From: Sulfopaludibacter sp035606355
Lineage (GTDB): Bacteria > Acidobacteriota > Terriglobia > Bryobacterales > Bryobacteraceae
Length of the DNA: 64,000 nt
Reading direction: 5' to 3'
NCBI GenBank assembly: GCA_035606355.1
Contig: DATNFO010000024.1
Coordinates: forward strand, 248,001-312,000
The notes beneath the pieces were generated by a model. That model was not told the DNA's origin. It searched no databases and saw only the letters and a program-made list of their open reading frames with translations. The position numbers were made by a program, and so were the translations under genes. Below are positions 8,737 through 16,489 of this stretch, in pieces; the stretch's first letter is position 1, and each line of letters starts with the position of its first letter.

Positions 8737-9258
8737 ATGGAAAGAGCAGGAGCAACGACTCTCAAAGGCAATCCCCTTACCCTGATCGGCCCCGAACTGA
8801 AGCCCGGCGACCCCGCTCCCGACTTCACATTGGTGGACGGCAGCCTCAAGCCCGTCACGCTGCAGGACACCGGCCACAACGTCCGCATTATCAGCGTTGT
8901 GCCGTCGCTCGATACGCCGGTTTGCGATGCCCAGACGAAGCGGTTCAATGAGGAGGCCAGCGGCCTTCCGGGCGTCGATATCATCACGGTGAGTATGGAT
9001 CTGCCGTTTGCACAGAAGCGCTGGTGCGGCGCCTTCGGCGTGGACAAGGTGAAAATGCTGTCGGACCACAAAGACGGTTCCTTCGGCTCTCATTACGGAA
9101 CTTTGATCAAGGAACTGCGAATTGAAAGCAGGGCCATTTTCGTAGTGGACAAAGACAACAAAATCCGCCACGCCGAGTACGTGAAGGAAGTGGCCGATTT
9201 TCCGAACTACGATACGGCGCTTTCCGCGGCGCGTAGCGCGGGAGCCGCTTCGGCGTAA
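8737..9258 (+). CDS. tpx: Thiol peroxidase (Tpx, atypical 2-Cys peroxiredoxin)
   Basis: 173 residues. ATG 8737 is fixed by a strong GAGGAGGAG ribosome site just before it. The peroxidatic cysteine is C63 in SVVPSLDTPVCDAQT and the resolving cysteine is C97 in QKRWCGAFG, the same spacing of 34 as in E. coli Tpx (C61 and C95). The N-terminal GNPLTLIGPELKPGDPAPDF is typical. It reduces hydroperoxides with electrons from thioredoxin, in the cytoplasm or periplasm depending on species; no export signal is visible here. It starts 31 bases after the DUF255 gene, and a GC-rich hairpin follows its stop. Confidence 0.95.
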   Translation: MERAGATTLKGNPLTLIGPELKPGDPAPDFTLVDGSLKPVTLQDTGHNVRIISVVPSLDTPVCDAQTKRFNEEASGLPGVDIITVSMDLPFAQKRWCGAFGVDKVKMLSDHKDGSFGSHYGTLIKELRIESRAIFVVDKDNKIRHAEYVKEVADFPNYDTALSAARSAGAASA

Positions 9259-9265
9259 GTAAGCG

Positions 9266-9288
9266 AGGGCCGGGCAACCCCCGGCCCT
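9266..9288 (+). terminator. Hairpin after tpx
   Basis: Perfect 9-bp arms AGGGCCGGG (9266-9274) and CCCGGCCCT (9280-9288) with a 5-nt loop, starting 7 bases after the tpx stop. The run after the stem is only TTC, so the U-tract is weak. It probably stabilises or ends the tpx transcript, but it is not a textbook intrinsic terminator. Confidence 0.55.
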
Positions 9289-9375
9289 TCATGTGAGGCT
9301 TGACTGGGGTTTTCCGAATCATCCACGGCGCTCGCAGGTGACAGGGTTCTAACCCGCGCCGCGGATAGCCCGCTA

Positions 9376-10653
9376 GTGCGCGGAGGCCTGACGCTAGTTC
9401 TCGGTGTGCTCACCGGAAACCTGCTGGGTTTCGCGCGCGTAGGCGTAATCGCGTATTTGCTGGGCACGCACTCCGCCGCCGATTCGCTCGCCGTCGCGCA
9501 AGGTCCCATCGACACCGTGAATGCAGTGCTGATCAACAGCATGCTATTCGCATTTGTGCCGATGCTGACGGCGTGCTCGCGGGAGGATCGGGCGGCGCTG
9601 CTCCGCAAGCTGAATCGCGTCTTTCTGCGGATCTTCGCGGCACTCAGCGTGCTGTTGATCGTTGCCGCGCCGTGGCTGATGCGCTTGCTGGCCCCGGGTC
9701 TGGATCCGCAATACTTCGGGCAAGCGGTCAACAATCTGCGGATCCTGTCGCTTTCCACCGTCGCCGCCGGCGCGGGCGCCCTCTATTGCGCGCTGCTGTA
9801 TACCGATCGCCGTTTCGCGCCCACCGCCTTCTATCAGGCCGCCATCAACCTGCTGACCGTGGTGTGCGCGGTGGCTCTCTGGAAGTGGTTTGGCGTATAT
9901 GCCTTCGCCATCGGCTTCACTGCCGGAGCCTGGGTGCAACTGGCGATCGTATATACGGCATCTCGCTCCAGCCTCGACCGGCAGGACCGGCGCGAATGCG
10001 AAATTCCGTGGCGGGAACTCGTCACCAGGCCGGGCTTCTTCGTAATTTATGCCGCGGGGATCGGCTTGAACATCATCTTCACCCGCGCGTATGCGACGCA
10101 TGCGGGGGCCGGCATGGCGGCAGCGCTGGATTACTGCATGCGCGGCGTCGGCGTGCCGATGGCGCTGCTGGTCAGTCCGCTCTCCAATTCCCTGCTGCCG
10201 GAGCTCGCCAGATTGCGCGCTCTGCTCCGCATCCGCGAAGCGCTGCGGCTCATCGACAAAACCATCGCGCTGGCGGCAGCCGTGGCCGCCGCGGGTTGCG
10301 GATTTGCGCTGCTGTTCCGCGAACCCGCCGTGCGCCTGCTGTTCCAGCACGGCAGCTTCACGCAACAATCCACGCAAATGGTGTCGGCCGTATTCCTGGG
10401 CTTCGGACCCAGCCTGCTTGGATGGAGCCTGCTGGAGATCACGGCGCGCTCGCTGTTCGCCATGGAGCGTCCCTGGCTGCCGGTGATCGCCGCCGGAGTT
10501 CCGCTCGCGGTGAATGTCACCATCACCCTGTGGCTGCAATCGCGGCAGCCGGTTTGGATCGGCGTGGGCGCCTCCGCCGGCCTTTTTCTGGGATTTGTTG
10601 TACTGTTGGCGATGGCCCACCTGAACCGCAAGCGCTGGGTTGTGCATCCCTAG
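9376..10653 (+). CDS. MurJ/MviN-family lipid flippase, integral membrane
   Basis: 425 residues, strongly hydrophobic, with roughly 12 predicted membrane helices. The start GTG 9376 is the first available and falls just before TM1 (LTLVLGVLTGNLLGFARVGV). The family features are the GFAR arginine in TM1, AADSLAVAQGPIDTVNAVL near TM2, and the FREPAVRLLFQHGSFTQQST loop, which matches the LF.RGAF segment of MurJ proteins. MurJ flips lipid II across the inner membrane for peptidoglycan synthesis. This copy is shorter than E. coli MurJ (511 residues) and is not in a cell-wall operon, so it may instead flip another polyprenyl-linked glycan. The next gene starts 3 bases after its stop. Confidence 0.82.
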   Translation: MRGGLTLVLGVLTGNLLGFARVGVIAYLLGTHSAADSLAVAQGPIDTVNAVLINSMLFAFVPMLTACSREDRAALLRKLNRVFLRIFAALSVLLIVAAPWLMRLLAPGLDPQYFGQAVNNLRILSLSTVAAGAGALYCALLYTDRRFAPTAFYQAAINLLTVVCAVALWKWFGVYAFAIGFTAGAWVQLAIVYTASRSSLDRQDRRECEIPWRELVTRPGFFVIYAAGIGLNIIFTRAYATHAGAGMAAALDYCMRGVGVPMALLVSPLSNSLLPELARLRALLRIREALRLIDKTIALAAAVAAAGCGFALLFREPAVRLLFQHGSFTQQSTQMVSAVFLGFGPSLLGWSLLEITARSLFAMERPWLPVIAAGVPLAVNVTITLWLQSRQPVWIGVGASAGLFLGFVVLLAMAHLNRKRWVVHP

Positions 10654-10656
10654 CGC

Positions 10657-11133
10657 ATGACGCCGGATTCCGCTCTACGCAAGCAGCTTGCCCAATTGAT
10701 CGAAGGGGGCCACGCGCATGCCACGTTTGATGCCGCGGTGAAAGACATGCCGCTGGGTCAGGTGGGCACGCGTCCGCCGGGCTGTCCGCATTCCGCGTGG
10801 GAGCTGCTCGAGCATTTGCGCATCGCGCAGCACGACATCCTGGAGTTCAGCCGGTCGGCCGATTGGGAGTCGCCGAAATGGCCCGAGGGCTACTGGCCCG
10901 CATCGCCGCGCCCGGAAAAGCCGGAGCAGTGGATCCATTCCGTCGAGCAGTATCGCGCGGATCAGAGCGAGTTTTTGAAACTGCTGGCAGACCCCCGGCA
11001 GGATCTCTCAAAGCCATTCGCGTGGGGAGAGGGCCAGACACTGCTGCGGGAAGCAATCCTGATCGGCGACCACGCAGCCTATCACATCGGTCAATTGGTG
11101 CTGGTCCGCCGCCTGCTGGGAGCGTGGGTGTAG
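10657..11133 (+). CDS. DinB-like (DinB_2) putative metal-dependent enzyme
   Basis: 158 residues, ATG 10657, 3 bases after the MurJ-like gene. The four-helix-bundle DinB fold is suggested by the SAWELLEHLRIAQHDILEF helix and the C-terminal GDHAAYHIGQLVLVRRLLG helix. Together these supply three histidines that normally bind a divalent metal. Related proteins include bacillithiol and mycothiol S-transferases and many of unknown function. The reaction cannot be named from sequence. It is soluble, without a signal peptide, and is followed directly by hairpin repeats. Confidence 0.82.
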   Translation: MTPDSALRKQLAQLIEGGHAHATFDAAVKDMPLGQVGTRPPGCPHSAWELLEHLRIAQHDILEFSRSADWESPKWPEGYWPASPRPEKPEQWIHSVEQYRADQSEFLKLLADPRQDLSKPFAWGEGQTLLREAILIGDHAAYHIGQLVLVRRLLGAWV

Positions 11134-11138
11134 TAGCG

Positions 11139-11194
11139 ACAGGTCTCCAGACCTGTTGCACTCTTAGAAATGTGGGACCGGTCAGGAGACCGGT
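11139..11194. repeat. Two hairpins between convergent genes
   Basis: The 48 bases between the DinB-like gene and the MFS gene hold two short palindromes. One is ACAGGTCTCCAGACCTGT (11139-11156, perfect 8-bp arms). The other is ACCGGTC-4 nt-GACCGGT (11177-11194). The second includes the MFS stop codon (11182-11184, reverse strand). It probably serves as a bidirectional transcription end and looks like part of a dispersed repeat, though only this copy is in the window. Confidence 0.6.
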
Positions 11195-12348
11195 CGGTAC
11201 TGGCGCCAGAACGCCAGCCCGATCCCGATCGTCGCCAACTGCACGCCGCCGATTAACGCCACACACGCCGGCCATCCGCCGCGCGACCACAAATGCCCCG
11301 GCAGCTCCGCTCCGAAACTGCCTCCGATGTAATAGAACATCACGTACAACCCCACCGCCGCCGCGCGCGCCTCTTCCGCTACCGTCCCGATGTAGCTGGA
11401 CGCCGCCGATTGTCCGATGAACACGCCCGTGCAGCACAGCGCCAGCCCGGCCATAACGATCGCCAGATGCGGAATCAGTGTGAGCACAATGCCCGCCGCG
11501 CCCACCGCGAACGCAGCGGCAAGTGCGAAGCGATGGCCCACACGATCGATGGATCGTCCGGCAATCGGCGTCACCACCGCGCCCACCAGATACACCACAA
11601 AGAGCAGCCCGAGCGCCGCCGTGCTGAGCCGGAATGGCGGATCGGCTAAATAAAAATTGACGTACGTGAATGCCGCCACCAGCGTGAACAGCACGCAGAA
11701 GCCGACACAATACGTTGCCACCAGCCGCGTGTTTCGCATGTGCCGCAGCATCGCACGCACGGTCGAGACTCGCTGGCGAGTCCGCGTCGCGGCCATGCGG
11801 TCCGCCGGAAGCCACGCCCACATCGCGATGCCGCCGAGCACGTCCAGCAAAGCGAGAGCCACGAAGGCCCCGCGCCAGGAAGAATGCCCCGCGACGAATG
11901 CCGACACCATGCGTCCGCTGAAACCGCCGAGCACCGTGCCACCTACATAAGCGGACATCGCCGACCCCGCGCCCGTGTCCCACTCTTCGTTGATGTACGC
12001 AATCGTAACGGCGAAAATGCCCGGCGTGAACACGCCTTGCCAGAATCGCCAGAAGAGCAGCGACCCCAGTCCGCCCGCCGTCGCCGAAAGCAGTGTAGGA
12101 ATCGCCAGCAGCAGTGCCGATGGCACGATCACGCGCTTTCGGCCAATCCGGTCCGCAACAGCGCCGGCGAACGGCGCGGCCATCGCCACGGCAAGCGTGG
12201 AAACCGTGATGAGGCGGCTGACCGCGGTTGCAGAAGCGTGAAATGCCTCTCGAAGCATCGGTAGCAGCGGCTGCGGCGCGTACAGCGTCAGAAACGCGCA
12301 GAAGCCGGCGAACACGACCGCCGCCGTGCGGGTGCGGGAATTTTCCAT
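11182..12348 (-). CDS. MFS exporter, YnfM/arabinose-efflux-like
   Basis: 388 residues with 12 predicted membrane helices. TM1 reads VVFAGFCAFLTLYAPQPLLP; the motif A loop between TM2 and TM3 is GAVADRIGRKRVI, the signature of proton-driven MFS carriers. The YAPQPLLPMLREAF segment is characteristic of the YnfM/YbcL-like inner-membrane transport proteins. Its substrate is unknown; these carriers usually export small drugs, sugars or amino acids. It is convergent with the DinB-like gene and divergent from topoisomerase IB, with 60 bases between the two starts. Confidence 0.85.
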   Translation of the reverse strand: MENSRTRTAAVVFAGFCAFLTLYAPQPLLPMLREAFHASATAVSRLITVSTLAVAMAAPFAGAVADRIGRKRVIVPSALLLAIPTLLSATAGGLGSLLFWRFWQGVFTPGIFAVTIAYINEEWDTGAGSAMSAYVGGTVLGGFSGRMVSAFVAGHSSWRGAFVALALLDVLGGIAMWAWLPADRMAATRTRQRVSTVRAMLRHMRNTRLVATYCVGFCVLFTLVAAFTYVNFYLADPPFRLSTAALGLLFVVYLVGAVVTPIAGRSIDRVGHRFALAAAFAVGAAGIVLTLIPHLAIVMAGLALCCTGVFIGQSAASSYIGTVAEEARAAAVGLYVMFYYIGGSFGAELPGHLWSRGGWPACVALIGGVQLATIGIGLAFWRQYRPVS

Positions 12349-12408
12349 TCGGGATGAAACTTACATTATCCGGCAGGTTGGCAGAAGAATTGCAAATTCG
12401 GATTCTGG

Positions 12409-13476
12409 ATGTTTTCGGTCGATCCGCTGGAATCCGCAGCCGAAGCCGGACTCCGCTACGTGAGCGGGTCCGGCCCGTGCATTCAGCGCATCCGTTCCGG
12501 AACGGGATTTCGTTACCTCGGTCCGGATGGCAAGCCGCTGCGCGATCCCAGGCATCTGGCGCGCATCAAGAGCCTGGTGATCCCGCCGGCCTGGCGCGAC
12601 GTTTGGATCTGTCCTTCGCCCAACGGTCATCTGCAGGCAGTCGGATGGGACGTCAAGGGCCGCAAGCAGTATCGCTATCATCCCTTGTATCGCGCCGTCC
12701 GCGACCAGGCGAAATTCAGCAAAATGATCGCGTTCGGCACCGTGCTGGCGCTGATTCGCAAAAAGGTGGAAGCGGATCTCAGCCTCCGCGGTCTGCCGCG
12801 CGAAAAGGTGCTCGCCGCCGTCGTGCGGCTGCTCGAGACCACGTACATCCGCGTCGGCAATGACGAGTACGCCAAGGAGAATGACTCCTTCGGCCTCACC
12901 ACCATGCGAGACCGTCACGTGCGCATCGCCGGTGCGCGGCTCTTCTTCCAGTTCCGTGGAAAGAGCGGCCAGAACCATGCCGTCGAGCTGACCGACCACC
13001 GGCTGGCGCGAATCGTCAAGCAGTGTCAGGACCTTCCCGGCTACGAACTTTTCCAATTCGAAGGCGAAGACGGCAAGCCGCACCCCATCGATTCCGGTGA
13101 GGTCAACCGCTACATCCGCGAGGCTTGCGGCCACGATTTCACGGCGAAAGATTTCCGCACCTGGGCCGGCACCGTGCTCGCCGCGGGCGAACTCTACGCC
13201 GCCGGTCCGTGCAAAAACCCGAGCAGCGGGAAAAAAACGCTGGTTACCGCGATCAAAACGGTCGCCAAGCGTCTGGGAAACCGGCCGTCCACCTGCCGCA
13301 AATACTACATTCACCCGGCGATCATCGACGCTTACTCCAATGGCTCGCTGTTTCCCGCGATGCAGGCGGGTGAGCAACAAAACCAAGCCTACTCCGGCCT
13401 TGGACTGCGCCCGGAGGAGTACTCTGTTATGGTGATCGTCGCCGAATATCAGCAGAAGCTCGCAAAGGCAGCTTAG
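12409..13476 (+). CDS. DNA topoisomerase IB (poxvirus-like)
   Basis: 355 residues. The protein reads GLRYVSGSGPCIQRI at the N-terminus, then LVIPPAWRDVWICP and GRKQYRYHP, all standard for the bacterial type IB family. The catalytic domain has IRVGNDEYAKENDSFGLTT, a KDFRTWAGTVLA segment, and the nucleophile in CRKYYIHPAI (Y300). It relaxes supercoils by nicking one strand through a 3'-phosphotyrosine link, needing neither ATP nor Mg. Such enzymes are patchily spread in soil bacteria, often by transfer. The stop shares one base with the start of the Nramp-like gene, so the two are coupled. Confidence 0.93.
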   Translation: MFSVDPLESAAEAGLRYVSGSGPCIQRIRSGTGFRYLGPDGKPLRDPRHLARIKSLVIPPAWRDVWICPSPNGHLQAVGWDVKGRKQYRYHPLYRAVRDQAKFSKMIAFGTVLALIRKKVEADLSLRGLPREKVLAAVVRLLETTYIRVGNDEYAKENDSFGLTTMRDRHVRIAGARLFFQFRGKSGQNHAVELTDHRLARIVKQCQDLPGYELFQFEGEDGKPHPIDSGEVNRYIREACGHDFTAKDFRTWAGTVLAAGELYAAGPCKNPSSGKKTLVTAIKTVAKRLGNRPSTCRKYYIHPAIIDAYSNGSLFPAMQAGEQQNQAYSGLGLRPEEYSVMVIVAEYQQKLAKAA

Positions 13477-14744
13477 TGAATCCTGAAAAGCCGTCCACCT
13501 CCTACCGCCGGTTCTTCGCGCAACTGGGTCCCGGGCTGATTACCGGCGCGGCGGATGACGACCCTTCCGGCATCGCGACATACTCCGTCACGGGCGCGCA
13601 GTTCGGCTACGCGCCGCTATGGACCGCGTTGTTCTCCTTCCCGCTGATGGTCGCCGTGCAGCTCATGTGCGCGCGGCTCGGGCTGATCACCGGGCGCGGG
13701 TTGGCGGCTGTGGTGCGGCAGCGCTACCCGCGCTGGGTGGTGTGGGGTGCATGTCTGCTGCTGGTGGTCGCCAACACCGTGAATATCGGCGCCGACCTCG
13801 GCGGCATGTCCGCCGCGGCGCAAATGGTAACGGGACTTCCGTGGTATTTCTGGAATCCCTTTTTCGCCGTGCTGCTGGTTGTGCTCCTCAGTTTTACTTC
13901 TTACAGCCTGATGGTGCGAGTCCTCAAGTGGCTGACGCTGGTCCTGTTTGCCTATGTGTTTACCGCCTTCGTCGTGCACCCCGATTGGCACGCGGTACTC
14001 CACGCCACCCTCGTGCCGGACCTGCGATGGGACAGCGCGTATCTCTCCGTGCTGGTGGGTATTCTGGGCACCAGCATTTCGCCTTATCTGTTCTTCTGGC
14101 AGGCCGCGCAGGAAGTCGAGGAGGAGCGGTCGCAAGGCCGTTCGACGCTTGCGCAGCGCAAAGGCGCGACCAGGGCCGAACTGACGCACGCCCGCAATGA
14201 CGTGGTCGCCGGCATGTTCTTTTCGAACTTCGTGATGTTCTTCATCATCCTGACCACGGCCGCCACCTTGCACGCTCATGGCAACAGTCACATCGCCACT
14301 GCGCGCGACGCCGCTGAAGCGCTTCGCCCGCTCGCCGGCCCGGGCGCGTACTGGCTCTTCACCGCCGGGCTCATCGGCACGGGGATGCTCGGAGTCCCGG
14401 TGCTCGCCGGTTCCAGCGCGTATGCCATTTCGGAAGCCAAGGCTTGGGGCGCGTCGCTCGACCGCAAGCCGAAGCTCGTGCCCAAGTTTTACGCGGTGCT
14501 CACCGTCGCCATGCTGGTCGGCATGGGTCTGAATTACGCCCACCTGGATTCCGTAAAGATGCTCTTCTGGGCTGCCGTGCTCAATGGCGTGCTCGCGCCG
14601 CCGCTGATCGTGCTGATTCTCCTGCTCACGAGCGACCCCAAGGTGATGGGGCGCGACGTCAACCCCACCTGGCTGCGCGTCGCCGGCTGGATCTGCGCCG
14701 CGGTGATGACCCTGGCTGCGGTAGCGATGTTCATCGCGGGGTAA
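13476..14744 (+). CDS. Nramp-family-like metal transporter with atypical metal-site motifs
   Basis: 422 residues from GTG 13476, with about 11 membrane helices. The overall pattern fits Nramp (LGPGLITGAADDDPSGIATY in TM1, NTVNIGADLGGMSAA in TM3). In canonical Mn/Fe Nramps, TM1 carries DPGN and TM6 carries MPH. Here TM1 reads DPSG and the TM6 region reads GTSISPYLFFWQAAQE, with no MPH methionine. The methionine is thought to give selectivity for soft transition metals, so this member may handle a different ion; Nramp-related Mg carriers also lack it. That substrate idea is inference. It follows topoisomerase IB with a one-base overlap. Confidence 0.85.
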   Translation: MNPEKPSTSYRRFFAQLGPGLITGAADDDPSGIATYSVTGAQFGYAPLWTALFSFPLMVAVQLMCARLGLITGRGLAAVVRQRYPRWVVWGACLLLVVANTVNIGADLGGMSAAAQMVTGLPWYFWNPFFAVLLVVLLSFTSYSLMVRVLKWLTLVLFAYVFTAFVVHPDWHAVLHATLVPDLRWDSAYLSVLVGILGTSISPYLFFWQAAQEVEEERSQGRSTLAQRKGATRAELTHARNDVVAGMFFSNFVMFFIILTTAATLHAHGNSHIATARDAAEALRPLAGPGAYWLFTAGLIGTGMLGVPVLAGSSAYAISEAKAWGASLDRKPKLVPKFYAVLTVAMLVGMGLNYAHLDSVKMLFWAAVLNGVLAPPLIVLILLLTSDPKVMGRDVNPTWLRVAGWICAAVMTLAAVAMFIAG

Positions 14745-14756
14745 AATCGAAGTTCC

Positions 14757-15419
14757 ATGTCGCGCGTCCACACCCCAATCGTCGATGGTCTGGCCGAATA
14801 CCTTCGCCAGATCACACTGCATGAACCCCCGGCACTACGGCACGTGCGTGAAGAGAGCGAAGGCCACCCGCACGCGTCGATGCAGACATCGCCGGAGCAG
14901 GGGCAGTTCCTCAATTTCCTGGTGCGCATCACCGGGGCGAAGCGGATTCTCGAGGTGGGCACATTCATGGGATACAGTTCCACGTGGATGGCCCTGGCGC
15001 TGCCGCCCGGAGGGCGCCTGACCGCATGCGACCTCAGCGAAGAGTACACGCGCCGCGCCCGCCAGACCTGGCGCGAGGCCGGCGTGGAAGACCGCATCGA
15101 GCTGCGCCTCGGCCCCGCGCTGCCCACGTTGGACGCTCTCGCCGCCGAAGGAAACGCGGGAGCCTTCGACCTCGCCTTCATCGATGCCGACAAATCGAAC
15201 TACGCCGCGTATTACGATCGCGCCATGAATTTGGTGCGGACCGGTGGCGTGATTGCCGTCGATAACGTGCTGTGGCACGGCCGTGTCGCCGATCCCGAAG
15301 ATCGCGACACCGATACGGAAGCCATTCGCGCCTTCAACCGCAAGCTGCACGACGATCCGCGCATCGCGCTCAGCCTCGTGCCGCTGGGAGACGGCTTGAC
15401 CCTCGCGTGCAAGCTCTAA
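14757..15419 (+). CDS. Class I SAM-dependent O-methyltransferase (family 3, CCoAMT-like)
   Basis: 220 residues. It contains the SAM motif ILEVGTFMGYSS, the acidic ribose-binding strand TACDLSEEY, and the metal-linked DLAFIDADKSNY that marks the caffeoyl-CoA/catechol O-methyltransferase family. VDNVLWHGRV near the C-terminus carries the other family-conserved Asp/Asn. It transfers a methyl group from SAM to a hydroxyl on a small, probably aromatic, substrate with a divalent cation. It starts 12 bases after the Nramp-like gene. Its stop lies inside the start of the TIR gene (13-base overlap), which argues that both are made from one message. Confidence 0.9.
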   Translation: MSRVHTPIVDGLAEYLRQITLHEPPALRHVREESEGHPHASMQTSPEQGQFLNFLVRITGAKRILEVGTFMGYSSTWMALALPPGGRLTACDLSEEYTRRARQTWREAGVEDRIELRLGPALPTLDALAAEGNAGAFDLAFIDADKSNYAAYYDRAMNLVRTGGVIAVDNVLWHGRVADPEDRDTDTEAIRAFNRKLHDDPRIALSLVPLGDGLTLACKL

Positions 15420-16489
15420 CTCCCACCGTTTTTCCCTGCTATGCCGCGGCCGATCGCGCCATGGCAGCGCGCATCGCCGAATTTCTGGAGCGGGGCGCGG
15501 ATGTTCGCGTGCTCCTCGAAGACGGCCAGTTGCGCGAAGGAGAGGACCTCGCCATGAAAGCGCGCGAGGGCCGCACCGCCGATATCGTGCTGGTGCTCTT
15601 TTCGCGAAACTCCCTGCCCTCGCGGTGGCCGCGCGCGCAGTGGGAAGATGCGTTTATCCATGAGCCCGCCGCCGATGGGGTCCGCATCGGTTTTGCGAAG
15701 TGGGACGATTGCAATGCGCCCAAAGTGCTTGCGCCCATGTTCGTCTGCGAAGCCCCCGCGCTGCGCGGATTGCGGCGCCTGAAGCGCTGGGTGCGCGAGC
15801 GCGAGGCGACGTTCCAGCCGCCCGCAATCGCCGGGGCGGTGCCCGACGAATCGGAGCTCGAGATCACCGGAATCGCGGTGGCGGACCGGCCCGGCTCCGA
15901 GTATGTCGAGAGCGTCGCCCTGGCGTACGAGTTTGTCCGCGCCTATCGCGGAGATTTCGACGAGGTGTTTCGCCTGGAGTGCGCCGGCCGCAGTGTCGCG
16001 GCCCTGGCCGGAGACTTGGCGTCGCAACTGAGCCTGCGCCTGGAAGGCGACGTTGAAAGTAACCTGGAACGGCTCGCCGCCTTCTGTTCCGCTCACCGTT
16101 TCCTGCTCTTGCTGGAGGAAGGCGCCGACGAGTTCATTTTCGGAGGCCGCTCCTCCTCGCTCCTCATCGGTGAATCCGGACCCTCTTCGCCGGACGCGCT
16201 GCGCACTGCCCAGCGCGTCCTCATGGAGCTTTCCGCGCCCTGGGAAGAAATCTGCACTCAGGCGCGCATCGGCCGGCGCATCACACATGAGCAAGGGCGC
16301 ATGGCGGAATGCTTTGAGCTCATGAGCCAGTGGCACGACGCCGCGGAAACACGCAAGGACCGCGCCGTGCTCGATGAAGCCGCTCGCGAAATGGTCTGGA
16401 TTCTCGAAGCCTGGGGCCGCGGTGCGGAAGCCTCGCGTCTCGAACAGCGGCGCGCCAGGGAATACGACGAACAAATGTCGTTGTTCTAG
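15407..16489 (+). CDS. TIR-domain protein with degenerate NB-ARC-like domain
   Basis: 360 residues from GTG 15407, which overlaps the methyltransferase stop by 13 bases; an earlier frame start (15272) gives arginine-rich shadow translation. Residues 7-130 follow the TIR pattern: TVFPCYAAADRAMAARIAEF, DIVLVLFSRNSLPSRW, and QWEDAF. Residues about 150-245 match the start of an NB-ARC/STAND ATPase: ITGIAV, ALAYEFVRAYRGDFDEVF, LAGDLASQLSL and the strand FLLLLEEGADEF. Two key sites look lost. The Glu four residues after the conserved Trp (W74) in NAD-cleaving TIRs is Q78. The Walker A loop (GxxxxGKS/T) is replaced by GIAVADRPGSEYVES. The C-terminal helices (to DEQMSLF) resemble a remnant sensor region. 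Function unknown; it may be a regulatory pseudo-TIR or a decaying defence gene. Confidence 0.72.
   Translation: MQALTPTVFPCYAAADRAMAARIAEFLERGADVRVLLEDGQLREGEDLAMKAREGRTADIVLVLFSRNSLPSRWPRAQWEDAFIHEPAADGVRIGFAKWDDCNAPKVLAPMFVCEAPALRGLRRLKRWVREREATFQPPAIAGAVPDESELEITGIAVADRPGSEYVESVALAYEFVRAYRGDFDEVFRLECAGRSVAALAGDLASQLSLRLEGDVESNLERLAAFCSAHRFLLLLEEGADEFIFGGRSSSLLIGESGPSSPDALRTAQRVLMELSAPWEEICTQARIGRRITHEQGRMAECFELMSQWHDAAETRKDRAVLDEAAREMVWILEAWGRGAEASRLEQRRAREYDEQMSLF

Noticed and set aside
15272..15406. Earlier start for the TIR gene
   Set aside because: The added 45 residues are Arg/His-rich and antiphase to the methyltransferase C-terminus; GTG 15407 gives the TIR beta-A strand right at the N-terminus.
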